A DNA stretch of 26,001 nucleotides from a virus. The stretch spans positions 1 to 26,001 of IMG/VR virus record IMGVR_UViG_3300001846_000113; one strand, 5' to 3'. The notes beneath the pieces are model-generated. The model searched no databases, was not told the DNA's origin, and saw only the letters and a list, made by a program, of their open reading frames with translations. Of the stretch, positions 18,179 through 23,647 are shown piece by piece. How positions within the stretch are numbered: the first letter of the stretch is position 1; every line of letters starts with the position of its first letter. Both the position numbers and the translations under genes were made by a program.

Positions 18179-18603
18179 AGAAATTCCTTTTTATCAGATT
18201 TATTCCAAAATCGCTTATATCCAGCTTTACGCAACGCACAATATAGTTGCCATGGAGTTATAATATACCATCTGTAAAAACCTATTAATCTCATAACAAA
18301 TGATACACAGCTTAATTCTTTTATTCTAAACAAATGCCAATCATCTTTTACTGGACAGATTAATACTTCATAATCATAAAGATAATTTAAAAAGTCTTTA
18401 GATTCTTGTTTATTTAAAAAGCTAGTTCTAATACCTGCATGTGTAAACTCAATATGTTCCCAAACATCTAAATCTGGTATGAATTTTAAGGCTCCACAAT
18501 GACCAAATCCATGTGGAGGTTTCCACCACCATATCCATTTAGCAAATCTTTGTGTTCTTTCACTATGGAAATAAACTAACCATTCCTCTTGAATAGATCC
18601 CAT
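18175..18603 (-). CDS. Conserved phage protein with a Cys-containing SCVxxVxRxxG...TPWQLY motif
   Basis: 142 residues from MGSIQEEWLVYFHS. An earlier in-frame ATG at 18645 exists, but it would overlap the terminase by 70 bases and add residues of no family character. The protein is rich in W, F and Y; visible motifs are HGFGHCGALKF (about 31-41), SCVSFVMRLIGF (about 98-109) and ITPWQLYCALRKAG. The last two resemble a motif I have seen in phage proteins beside terminase genes, sometimes compared with papain-like (NlpC/P60-type) folds because of a Cys followed by conserved hydrophobics and an upstream His/Cys. H35, C36 and C99 are therefore worth noting, but catalysis is not established. It overlaps the 3' end of the terminase and couples by ATGA to the next gene. 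Confidence 0.55.
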   Translation of the reverse strand: MGSIQEEWLVYFHSERTQRFAKWIWWWKPPHGFGHCGALKFIPDLDVWEHIEFTHAGIRTSFLNKQESKDFLNYLYDYEVLICPVKDDWHLFRIKELSCVSFVMRLIGFYRWYIITPWQLYCALRKAGYKRFWNKSDKKEFL

Positions 18604-20108
18604 ACTTTTCTTTTTTGTGTTTTTTGTCCAGCAAATACATCCCATTCTTTTTTAGCAATAGTTGGTTTAGATTGAGATCTACCTGCAAGTAATGTTCTAC
18701 CTTCTCCAGCACCCATCATTAAATATTGTAAAGCATCATGAACGTGAGAATATCTATTTTTATATGGCTTTTCATCATAACGATCTCCAGAAGTTTGAAG
18801 TCTTCTGTAATGATAACCACCATTAAATCCTTTTTTAAGATTTATACATTGAGGATCAATTATAAATCCAGGTTTACCATCTATAAGTCTTTGTAATGCT
18901 GTATCTACAGATTCTATTCTAAGAGCAACATCATTAGATGGTGCAGGTACAGCTTTTAATCCATAGTTTCTCATAATAGAAAATGGTGTTCTTTCATCTG
19001 TTTGTGATCTAAAATCTCCAGCAGGATCACCAAATATTAGTACTTCAAAGTTTTTATAATTTTTTGCAATTTCACCTCTAAGTAATTCAGAAAATCTCAT
19101 AACACCCATATCAAAACAAACAAGTTCATTTAATATATTCCATCTACCTAAAGCAGTCTTTTGACCAAAGACAGCAGCAGGTGTTAAACCAAAGTCTATA
19201 CCAATAAATAAAGTTTGGTTTAAATTAGGTTTTAATGTTTCAAGAGAAATATGTATTTCTTGTCTAAAATTGGGATATACAGGTTTACCTTCTTCAATAG
19301 ATCCAAGTTTATTCAAAACATATACATCTATCCATCCTTTTGTTTTACCTCTAATAATATTAGAATAATATTTAGGAGTAAGATTTTTTTTATTTTCTGC
19401 ATTATCATTAGTAAGATATTCTTCTGTAAATCCTTCTTTGTTTTTTTTTTCTACCAAAGCAGGTGGTTGTGTATGAAAACTCCAGTTATCAGGTTTAATT
19501 AACATTAAAGCTTCATCTCTAGAAATATGATCTGGTACAGGAACATCACCTGCCATTATAGGCCACCAATGATCTTCTTCTGGTGCATTGGTATCTGCTA
19601 TTACTCCATACCATGTAGCACCACCATCTCTCATAGATGGAAATCTTCCTACCCTCATAGTACATGCATCTATAATTGATTTAGGTATTTCTCTAGCTTC
19701 GTTTACCCAAACACCTGTAAGCTCAAGAGATAATAGTTTCTTAACATCTTCTGGTCTATCAAGAGCTAAAAATATAACTTCTAAATCTATATCACCTCTT
19801 TGTATTTTATGAGTATAAGGTACTGACCAAGCAAAGTTACCCCAAATATCTTCAGGAAACCAATCTAACCAAGTTTTAATTGTTGTAGTTCTTAACTGTG
19901 GGTTTGTATTTCTTATTACTGCCCATCTTGATTTACGAACACCTTGTGCATTTTTTTCTTGTAACAATGCTCGTCTAAATATTTCTATACAACAAGATAC
20001 AGATTTACCAGAACCAACAGGCCCTCTCAATCCTCTAAAGAAGTCATTGGACTTCATAAAGGTTTTTAATGTTTGTCCTTCTGGTTTGTAATTAAAGTTA
20101 ATCGACAT
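18576..20108 (-). CDS. terL: Terminase large subunit
   Basis: 510 residues with both expected parts. The ATPase part has a Walker A motif GPVGSGKS at 29-36 and a Walker B region LTGVWVNEARE at about 130-140, with E137 as the likely catalytic base. The C-terminal RNase H-like nuclease has GIDFG at 303-307 (D305), FGDPAGDF near 359-366 (D361) and HVHDALQYL near 455-463 (D458) as the metal-binding acidic residues. It drives DNA into the procapsid through the portal and cuts the concatemer. The gene overlaps the 62-residue gene upstream by 11 bases and the 142-residue gene downstream by 28 bases. The Walker A variant resembles terminases of podoviruses not closely related to T7 gp19. Confidence 0.95.
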   Translation of the reverse strand: MSINFNYKPEGQTLKTFMKSNDFFRGLRGPVGSGKSVSCCIEIFRRALLQEKNAQGVRKSRWAVIRNTNPQLRTTTIKTWLDWFPEDIWGNFAWSVPYTHKIQRGDIDLEVIFLALDRPEDVKKLLSLELTGVWVNEAREIPKSIIDACTMRVGRFPSMRDGGATWYGVIADTNAPEEDHWWPIMAGDVPVPDHISRDEALMLIKPDNWSFHTQPPALVEKKNKEGFTEEYLTNDNAENKKNLTPKYYSNIIRGKTKGWIDVYVLNKLGSIEEGKPVYPNFRQEIHISLETLKPNLNQTLFIGIDFGLTPAAVFGQKTALGRWNILNELVCFDMGVMRFSELLRGEIAKNYKNFEVLIFGDPAGDFRSQTDERTPFSIMRNYGLKAVPAPSNDVALRIESVDTALQRLIDGKPGFIIDPQCINLKKGFNGGYHYRRLQTSGDRYDEKPYKNRYSHVHDALQYLMMGAGEGRTLLAGRSQSKPTIAKKEWDVFAGQKTQKRKVWDLFKRNG

Positions 20109-20286
20109 TAGTACCTACATTTGCTTTTAACAGTTTATAAATAGTTTCTTCTCCAAAAGCTTCTACTAATTTATCAGCTTCTTTATCTGTTATCATATGT
20201 GTAGGATAATATTTAAGATGTGTATTTTTAACTATTGTTCTTAATCTTCTTCTATCTTTTAAACTTAGAGTATTGAGGAACGACAT
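20098..20286 (-). CDS. Small protein immediately upstream of the large terminase
   Basis: 62 residues, predicted all-helical: SLKDRRRLRTIVKNTHLKYY, then MITDKEADKLVEAFGEETIY near 31-50. I recognise similar short proteins (S..DRR.LR.iVK..H..yyp..miTd.EADk.i) just before terminase genes in AT-rich marine podoviruses; the function is unknown. Overlaps with the nuclease gene upstream (22 bases) and the terminase downstream (11 bases) suggest coupled translation and a packaging-related role. Confidence 0.7.
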   Translation of the reverse strand: MSFLNTLSLKDRRRLRTIVKNTHLKYYPTHMITDKEADKLVEAFGEETIYKLLKANVGTNVD

Positions 20287-20561
20287 TCTTGTACCTTTAG
20301 TTCTAATAATACAGCTTGTAGTATTTCAGCTTCTGTACCATATTTTTCTTCAAAATTTTTTTTATCTAGATGAATACCTGTACACCCTTGATGATGTTCA
20401 AAACATAATGGAATAACTTCAAAATGAGAAGCTCTCCTACCCATACCAACATTGCCTTTACCATTGTTTCTAATATGGTGTAAGGTAGCAGGTGCTTTGC
20501 AAATATAGCATCCTAGTTGAGCTACCTTATCCATATGCAATTTTTCAGCTTTAGTAGCCAT
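20265..20561 (-). CDS. Ref-like HNH nuclease (RecA-dependent nuclease family)
   Basis: 98 residues. Putative zinc and catalytic residues are all visible: C18 and C21 (CYIC), the HH pair at 28-29 (TLHHIR), GMGRRASH with H46, PLC with C53, then HH at 56-57 and H64. The arrangement CxxC...HHi....GmGrRasH...iPLC..HH....giH matches the Ref family, first known from phage P1, where Ref cuts DNA at RecA filaments. Here it lies between small and large terminase genes, where HNH nucleases often support packaging, so either role is possible. No ribosome binding site is visible; the start lies inside the end of the 29-residue ORF, so coupling is likely. Confidence 0.75.
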   Translation of the reverse strand: MATKAEKLHMDKVAQLGCYICKAPATLHHIRNNGKGNVGMGRRASHFEVIPLCFEHHQGCTGIHLDKKNFEEKYGTEAEILQAVLLELKVQECRSSIL

Positions 20562-20640
20562 ACTTTTTAGTAGGTTTAGACTTTTTTTTCTGTGGTACTT
20601 TCGCTTTTGATTTGGGTTTTTTCTTTAAAGGTTTTTTCAT
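20551..20640 (-). CDS. 29-residue lysine-rich ORF overlapping two genes
   Basis: Reading MKKPLKKKPKSKAKVPQKKK and nine more residues (SKPTKKYGY), it has 14 lysines in 29 positions and no acidic residue. A ribosome binding site is present (GAGGAAATAA before ATG). It lies in a different frame from the last 65 bases of the 67-residue gene and overlaps the nuclease start by 11 bases. It would provide coupling for the nuclease gene, which lacks its own site. Against it: short length and an A-rich sequence that naturally gives lysines. Confidence 0.5.
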   Translation of the reverse strand: MKKPLKKKPKSKAKVPQKKKSKPTKKYGY

Positions 20641-20779
20641 TTATTTCCTCATATGTTGCTCTGCAACCATTAGGAACAGCAGCAGATAGTTTTATCATAC
20701 CATCTATATCATTTTTTGCTGTGTAGTAAATCTCTTTTTTAAGAATATCAATTTCCCAAATTCTACCAACAAAGAACAT
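20576..20779 (-). CDS. Small protein of unknown function
   Basis: 67 residues: MFFVGRIWEIDILKKEIYY, then AKNDIDGMIKLSAAVPNGCR near 21-40 and a charged, lysine- and glutamate-rich tail. The first 48 residues look like a folded domain. The tail after NEK shares DNA with the 29-residue ORF in another frame, so one of the two reading frames may be fortuitous there. The start overlaps the stop of the upstream gene (TAATG). Not recognised. Confidence 0.55.
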   Translation of the reverse strand: MFFVGRIWEIDILKKEIYYTAKNDIDGMIKLSAAVPNGCRATYEEINEKTFKEKTQIKSESTTEKKV

Positions 20780-20928
20780 TATTTCTTTTTAGCAGTCTTA
20801 GCAGATTTCTTAAAAGCTTTTGATGTTGGTGCCCCTTTAGATCCAGGCTTTCTCATTCTTTCACCAGAACCAGATTTAATTCTTTCTCTTTTCGCATGTA
20901 TGTTAGCATACAAACCTCTTTTAGCCAT
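20779..20928 (-). CDS. Small basic phage protein, MAKRGLYANIHAKRxRIKxGSGE family
   Basis: 49 residues starting MAKRGLYANIHAKRERI, then KSGSGERMRKPGSKGAPTSK and a lysine-rich end; 17 of 49 residues are K or R. I recognise this sequence type as very widespread in marine phages; its function is not known to me, though an unfolded basic protein suggests nucleic acid contact. The chosen ATG has a perfect ribosome binding site (AAGGAG, six bases upstream). A longer TTG reading is rejected. Confidence 0.75.
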   Translation of the reverse strand: MAKRGLYANIHAKRERIKSGSGERMRKPGSKGAPTSKAFKKSAKTAKKK

Positions 20929-20938
20929 TTTTTTCTCC

Positions 20939-21211
20939 TTATGATTTTTTATTATTATTAGCAAAACTTCTAGCAGCAGCTACCGAACCAAAGCCCCATG
21001 CTTTTAATGCTAATGCTTTTCTTGTAGGTCTGCCTTTGCTATCTTTCATTGGGCCCTTCATTCCGGCAAACCTCGCAGCAAATGATATTCTTCTTGGATT
21101 CTTTCCAGATTTTACAGGTGCTTTTAAATTAGAACCTTCTGTTCTTTTGAAATATGCTCTACCTCTAGCATTTAAACCACCTTTTGGATTTTGATATACT
21201 TTAGCAACCAT
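20939..21211 (-). CDS. DUF6321-like small basic protein
   Basis: 90 residues: YQNPKGGLNARGRAYFKRTE near 6-25, then LKAPVKSGKNPRRISFAARF near 33-52, AGMKGPMKDSKGRPTRKALA near 53-72 and a C-terminal LKAWGF segment. The order GGLNa.GR...kr..g.nLk.Pv......rr.sf.aR..gm.Gpm.d..G.pTrkaLaL..W is one I recall as DUF6321, found in phages and bacteria. The family name is from memory. Function unknown. The start overlaps the upstream stop (TAATG). Confidence 0.7.
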   Translation of the reverse strand: MVAKVYQNPKGGLNARGRAYFKRTEGSNLKAPVKSGKNPRRISFAARFAGMKGPMKDSKGRPTRKALALKAWGFGSVAAARSFANNNKKS

Positions 21212-21372
21212 TATTTGCTATTTTTTTTTCCATAAGGTTTTTTATAAAAATCTTTATTAAAAGGGGAAACTCTATTTTTTGTATTTTTAGGATCATTAGC
21301 TTTAAATGTTAAAGTTTCATCCATTTTAACAACAAACTGTTTCCAAGTATTTTTTAACTTATCTTTTGTCAT
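21211..21372 (-). CDS. Small basic protein of unknown function
   Basis: 53 residues: MTKDKLKNTWKQFVVKMDET, then LTFKANDPKNTKNRV and a lysine-rich end. A strong ribosome binding site (TGAGGAGAATATCATT before ATG) supports the start. It joins the downstream gene by TAATG. Not recognised; one of a run of small basic proteins between the terminase genes. Confidence 0.7.
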   Translation of the reverse strand: MTKDKLKNTWKQFVVKMDETLTFKANDPKNTKNRVSPFNKDFYKKPYGKKNSK

Positions 21373-21426
21373 AATGATATTCTCCTCAAATAAACCTTAC
21401 CTTTGGGTAAAAAAAATAAAACGCAC

Positions 21427-21579
21427 TTACCTGCCTTGCCGATTATATTTTTTAAAATTCCTTTTTTTCGCCTTATTCATAGAACTTCTTTTAGGCCTAC
21501 GACTAGATATACTAGTCCTTTTGTATTTCGCCCCTGTTTCATGGGCAACCTTATTGACGTCAAACTTTTTCTTAGCCAT
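21427..21579 (-). CDS. Small, very basic protein ending in a KKYNRQGR tail
   Basis: 50 residues: MAKKKFDVNKVAHETGAKYK at the start and RSSMNKAKKRNFKKYNRQGR at the end, with 12 K and 7 R. The C-terminal pattern SMNK.KKR.fKKY...GR is one I recognise from small proteins of marine podoviruses, of unknown function. A weak AAGG site precedes the ATG. Its coding DNA contains the inverted repeat GACTAG...CTAGTC near 21500. Confidence 0.65.
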   Translation of the reverse strand: MAKKKFDVNKVAHETGAKYKRTSISSRRPKRSSMNKAKKRNFKKYNRQGR

Positions 21580-21659
21580 GTTTTATGATTACCTTAGTGT
21601 GTGCTTAAAATCAACCTTGTTGTGTGTGTAACTCCACTAGTCATCTAGACGATGGCGTT

Positions 21660-21710
21660 TTTGCCCCCACCCCTCGTTCCGAGTGGGCAAATAGTCGGTA
21701 CTCTGTACCG
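21660..21710. repeat. Two hairpins just after the small terminase-like gene
   Basis: Hairpin A has outer arms TTTGCCC / GGGCAAA (21660-21666 and 21685-21691) with an inner CTCG-TTC-CGAG stem (21673-21683). Hairpin B is a perfect CGGTAC-TCT-GTACCG (21696-21710). On the minus strand neither is followed by a T run, so they are not standard intrinsic terminators. They could be a transcript-stabilising 3' structure or part of a packaging site; this cannot be decided from sequence. Confidence 0.5.
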
Positions 21711-21717
21711 TCACTTT

Positions 21718-22089
21718 TTAAGAAAGGTCGATGTTAATCTTAATATCCCCTTGGATATTATGTGCTACCTTGTCCGGAGCTCTTAGTCCTACTCTGTCGA
21801 GTATGTCTCTACTTGCTTCGAGTTGGACATACTCTGACCTAGCTCCTGAAGACAGGTCGATAAGTTTCCTACTCGCTGACACTGCGCCTAGTCCAAGTGT
21901 ACGAGCTATTGCTTGTTGCATATAGTTCTGTACTTTTGGTAATCGTAGTGTGCGAGAAGCACTTACACGACCTGCTTCTTCGCTTCCTTTACTTGAATAT
22001 CCTGCAGTTTTAGCTGCTTCCTTTATACTACAACCTGTTGTTACGATGGTATCTACTAGCTTCTTCTGTTTTTCTGTTAGTTCGCTCAT
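21718..22089 (-). CDS. terS: Terminase small subunit-like DNA-binding protein
   Basis: 123 residues. The N-terminal helix-turn-helix region MSELTEKQKKLVDTIVTTGC, then SIKEAAKTAGYSSKGSEEAG near 21-40 and VSASRTLRLPKVQNYMQQAI near 43-62, is the usual opening of small terminase subunits (LT.kQk..v......G.s...AA..AGY........A...L..p.V..yi). The C-terminal half is helical, ending in DKVAHNIQGDIKINIDLS. It would recognise the packaging site and load the large subunit. It is the first gene of the leftward late block and is clearly richer in G+C (27/60 in 21781-21840) than most late genes, so either it was acquired separately or it shares the constraint of the neighbouring structured DNA. Confidence 0.75.
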   Translation of the reverse strand: MSELTEKQKKLVDTIVTTGCSIKEAAKTAGYSSKGSEEAGRVSASRTLRLPKVQNYMQQAIARTLGLGAVSASRKLIDLSSGARSEYVQLEASRDILDRVGLRAPDKVAHNIQGDIKINIDLS

Positions 22090-22119
22090 ATAACGCTTTT
22101 ATTATTCTACCCCTAACTG

Positions 22120-22148
22120 TTCGTAAGGATAAGATTCCTCCTTGTCAA
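22120..22148 (-). promoter_or_regulatory. Candidate promoter for the leftward late block
   Basis: On the minus strand a perfect -35 box TTGACA (22148-22143) is followed after 17 bases by TACGAA (22125-22120), a partial -10 match. The start of transcription would be about 22113, giving a short leader before the small terminase gene at 22089. The inverted repeat TTGTGC-TAC-GCACAA lies about 30-60 bases upstream and could bind a regulator. Confidence 0.4.
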
Positions 22149-22302
22149 GCATTATATTCGCTCTCTTGTGTATTGTGCTACGCACAACACCACATATAGT
22201 AGTATTATTATAGGAGTGTCGACAAGCGACACCCTCTTACCCCAAACGCAATTTTCTCTCTACGCTGACTCCTATGGTCGTCAGCTTAATCGCTAAGGAC
22301 TC

Positions 22303-22333
22303 GCCTGGCAGTTTGCAAAGCAAACTCCTAGGC
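22303..22333. repeat. Strong hairpin with 3-base loop
   Basis: A perfect 7-bp stem AGTTTGC / GCAAACT with loop AAA is extended by GCCTGG / CCTAGGC-side pairing (one C/C mismatch, then six pairs including one G-T). This is 13 pairs in 31 bases. No T run follows on either strand. Confidence 0.75.
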
Positions 22334-22454
22334 ATCCTCCTGCGCTATTGGCTTCGCCTGAGAAACCCCTGCGTTACTCGAAAAGCTTAAACGCTTTTCT
22401 CCGTTACTCAGTATTGCTATGGGGCCCCCACACACACGGAGTTTACTCGCTTGT

Positions 22455-22565
22455 ATCATGAGTTGCTTCGATTTCATTGCCCTTCGCTTCGCTTTCGGCG
22501 AGGAAAAGTGGTCGCACCTTCGGTACAACAACTTTTCGCAATGAAATACGAATTTGCCTCATGAT
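22455..22565. repeat. Nested inverted repeat that can fold into a three-armed junction
   Basis: Outer arms ATCATGAG (22455-22462) and CTCATGAT (22558-22565) pair perfectly. After a small internal loop TTCG/CGAA pair, then ATTTCATTGC (22471-22480) with GCAATGAAAT (22538-22547), a perfect 10-bp stem. Inside are two further arms: 22481-22502 (CGC...GCG type hairpin, GCTTCGCTTTCGGCG) and 22503-22537, closed by GAAAAGT / ACTTTTC with ACC-TTC-GGT inside. It could be a folded RNA or an extruding cruciform. Confidence 0.7.
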
Positions 22566-22576
22566 GACTGCTCGAG

Positions 22577-22601
22577 TAACCAGTGTGTGACACGTTGGTT
22601 A
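22577..22601. promoter_or_regulatory. 25-bp near-palindrome, candidate operator of the rightward genes
   Basis: Half sites TAACCAGTGTG and CACGTTGGTTA with a central T-G-A. Eleven arm positions are opposed, and only two of them (GT against GT) fail to match. It lies 28 bases before the first rightward start codon, a usual place for a repressor or activator site. No matching sigma70 boxes were found next to it. Confidence 0.5.
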
Positions 22602-22628
22602 TTATTAACAATTAACTGAAAGGTAATT

Positions 22629-22817
22629 ATGACAAATAATAGAGTTTTAGAGCTTATGTCTTATTTTAAGATAAGAAAAGACTCTGATAAAATCAAAAGA
22701 GTTGAGGAGTTGGCTATTAAGAGAGATGTAGCTGAATCGGTAGGTAATACTGATGAGGTAAAATTGATTGATAGTGAATTAACTTGTTATGGAGGAGAGA
22801 ATGTCCAAACTAGCTAA
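22629..22817 (+). CDS. First rightward gene, small protein of unknown function
   Basis: 62 residues, charged and probably helical: MTNNRVLELMSYFKIRKDSD, then KIKRVEELAIKRDVAESVGN near 21-40. Not recognised. It has a ribosome binding site (GAAAGG, seven bases before ATG) and overlaps the next gene's start by 17 bases. As the first gene after the structured divergent region it is the likely first product of the rightward transcript. Confidence 0.65.
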   Translation: MTNNRVLELMSYFKIRKDSDKIKRVEELAIKRDVAESVGNTDEVKLIDSELTCYGGENVQTS

Positions 22818-22971
22818 CTTGTTAAAAGTTATAGGTATTTCGTTATTAATTATGGCATGTTACTTTGTAGGTGCCATTTTTAGTATACTGCTATCACCTG
22901 TGGTTATTGGGTTGATTGCGTTTGCAGTATATAAATTAAATAATAACCAAAAAACAAACATAAAGGAGTAA
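22801..22971 (+). CDS. Small membrane protein of unknown function
   Basis: 56 residues with two hydrophobic stretches in one long segment: LLKVIGISLLIMACYFVGAI (about 7-26) and SILLSPVVIGLIAFAVYKL (about 28-46), ending in a polar, basic tail. It could span the inner membrane twice. The ATG at 22801 is preferred over 22789 because GGAGGAGAGA lies directly before it. A holin-like role cannot be excluded, but no lysis gene is next to it, so function is left open. Confidence 0.65.
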   Translation: MSKLANLLKVIGISLLIMACYFVGAIFSILLSPVVIGLIAFAVYKLNNNQKTNIKE

Positions 22972-22974
22972 ATT

Positions 22975-23484
22975 ATGTCGACACTTAAAGAAACTTACAG
23001 AGATGATCCTGATAGCAGAGTTGCTAATATGGAATTAGTTTTAGATGAATCTGAAACTAATATGATAAATGGTATTAATACTTTAGTAGATACTATCATT
23101 ACACCATTCATTGATAATGAAGATTGGGTTAGAATTGCAACATGGAATTTTGATTCTATATATGGTTGCTTTTATAGACACAATGAAATGTGTAATGCTT
23201 CTCTCGACAAAACTAAAGAAGCTACTCGAGAAGCTGTTAGAGATGATATTGGTACTGAAATTACCAAAGGTAAATTATCATCATTGATCTTCAAAAATAA
23301 AGTTCAATCTTTGAATTGCAGAAGATCACAGTTGATTGTTGATACTTTTGAAAATAAATACAAAGAGATTTTTGGTAAATCTTATGTTCCTGTTTCCAAA
23401 AGATCTTCTGTTACTGATAAGGTATACGTTGATAAAGCTGAAAAAGATATGTTGTTAGCTGAAGCTAAAAAGCTTTCTGCATAA
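22975..23484 (+). CDS. Hypothetical protein, probably cytoplasmic and helical
   Basis: 169 residues with no motif I recognise. Visible parts: an acidic N-terminus (LKETYRDDPDSRVANMELVL), NEDWVRIATWNFDSIYGCFY near 48-67, a charged middle and a lysine-rich C-terminus. No signal peptide or membrane segment. It has an ideal ribosome binding site (AAAGGAGTAAATT before ATG) and is the last gene before a strong terminator, so it ends the first rightward transcription unit. Confidence 0.7.
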   Translation: MSTLKETYRDDPDSRVANMELVLDESETNMINGINTLVDTIITPFIDNEDWVRIATWNFDSIYGCFYRHNEMCNASLDKTKEATREAVRDDIGTEITKGKLSSLIFKNKVQSLNCRRSQLIVDTFENKYKEIFGKSYVPVSKRSSVTDKVYVDKAEKDMLLAEAKKLSA

Positions 23485-23496
23485 CAATACAAACAT

Positions 23497-23533
23497 TGCC
23501 TGTGGCTCGACTCTGAGCCATGGGCATTTTTTT
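23497..23533 (+). terminator. Rho-independent terminator
   Basis: A 12-bp stem TGCCTGTGGCTC (23497-23508) pairs with GAGCCATGGGCA (23515-23526), including two G-T pairs, around the loop GACTCT. Seven T follow at 23527-23533. It starts 12 bases after the stop of the 169-residue gene. Confidence 0.9.
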
Positions 23534-23594
23534 ATCGTGTTCTGAATTTTTTCGGAACTCGGTGGGGCAAAAACATGAGGTGCTGCCGAATGTC

Positions 23595-23622
23595 TTGCAA
23601 TAACAAGTAATAAGTGTATAAT
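23595..23622 (+). promoter_or_regulatory. Sigma70-type promoter
   Basis: TTGCAA (23595-23600), 16 bases, then a perfect TATAAT (23617-23622). It lies between the terminator and the next start codon at 23648, leaving a leader of about 18 bases that carries AAAGAGGTG as ribosome binding site. Recognition by the host polymerase is implied. Confidence 0.65.
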
Positions 23623-23647
23623 AAATAAATAAAGAAAGAGGTGCAAA

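Larger units (their letters stand above)
22090..22628. other. Gene-poor, GC-rich, hairpin-rich divergent region
   Basis: 539 bases without a convincing gene, between leftward late and rightward early-type genes. G+C is 31/60 in 22261-22320 and 34/60 in 22321-22380, against 12/60 in a sampled late-gene line. Inverted repeats seen: TTGTGC/GCACAA (22173-22187); GTGTCG/CGACAC (22216-22232); GCTGAC/GTCAGC (22264-22285); a 13-bp interrupted stem around AGTTTGC-AAA-GCAAACT (22303-22333); GGC-TTC-GCC (22350-22358); GAAAAGC/GCTTTTC (22380-22399); a large nested structure (22455-22565); and a near-palindrome (22577-22601). It could hold divergent promoters, an origin, a structured RNA or a packaging site. 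The sequence alone does not decide. Confidence 0.8.

Noticed and set aside
20929-20964. TTG-start extension of the 49-residue basic protein
   Set aside because: The internal ATG has a perfect ribosome binding site, and the family-like sequence begins there.
21374-21631. Plus-strand reading frames opposite the small basic genes
   Set aside because: Hydrophobic sequence is the antisense of lysine-rich codons; the minus-strand ORFs have start signals and family-like sequence.
22401-22445. CRISPR-like array or insertion sequence in the structured region
   Set aside because: The repeats are short and inverted with no regular spacer, and no transposase or terminal inverted repeat pair is seen.
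22328-22531. 67-residue reading frame on the minus strand in the structured divergent region
   Set aside because: It starts with TTG, has no ribosome binding site, and its codons run through the hairpins, which explain the sequence better. An inner ATG would leave 49 residues with no recognised motif. It could be real only if relatives conserve it at protein level.
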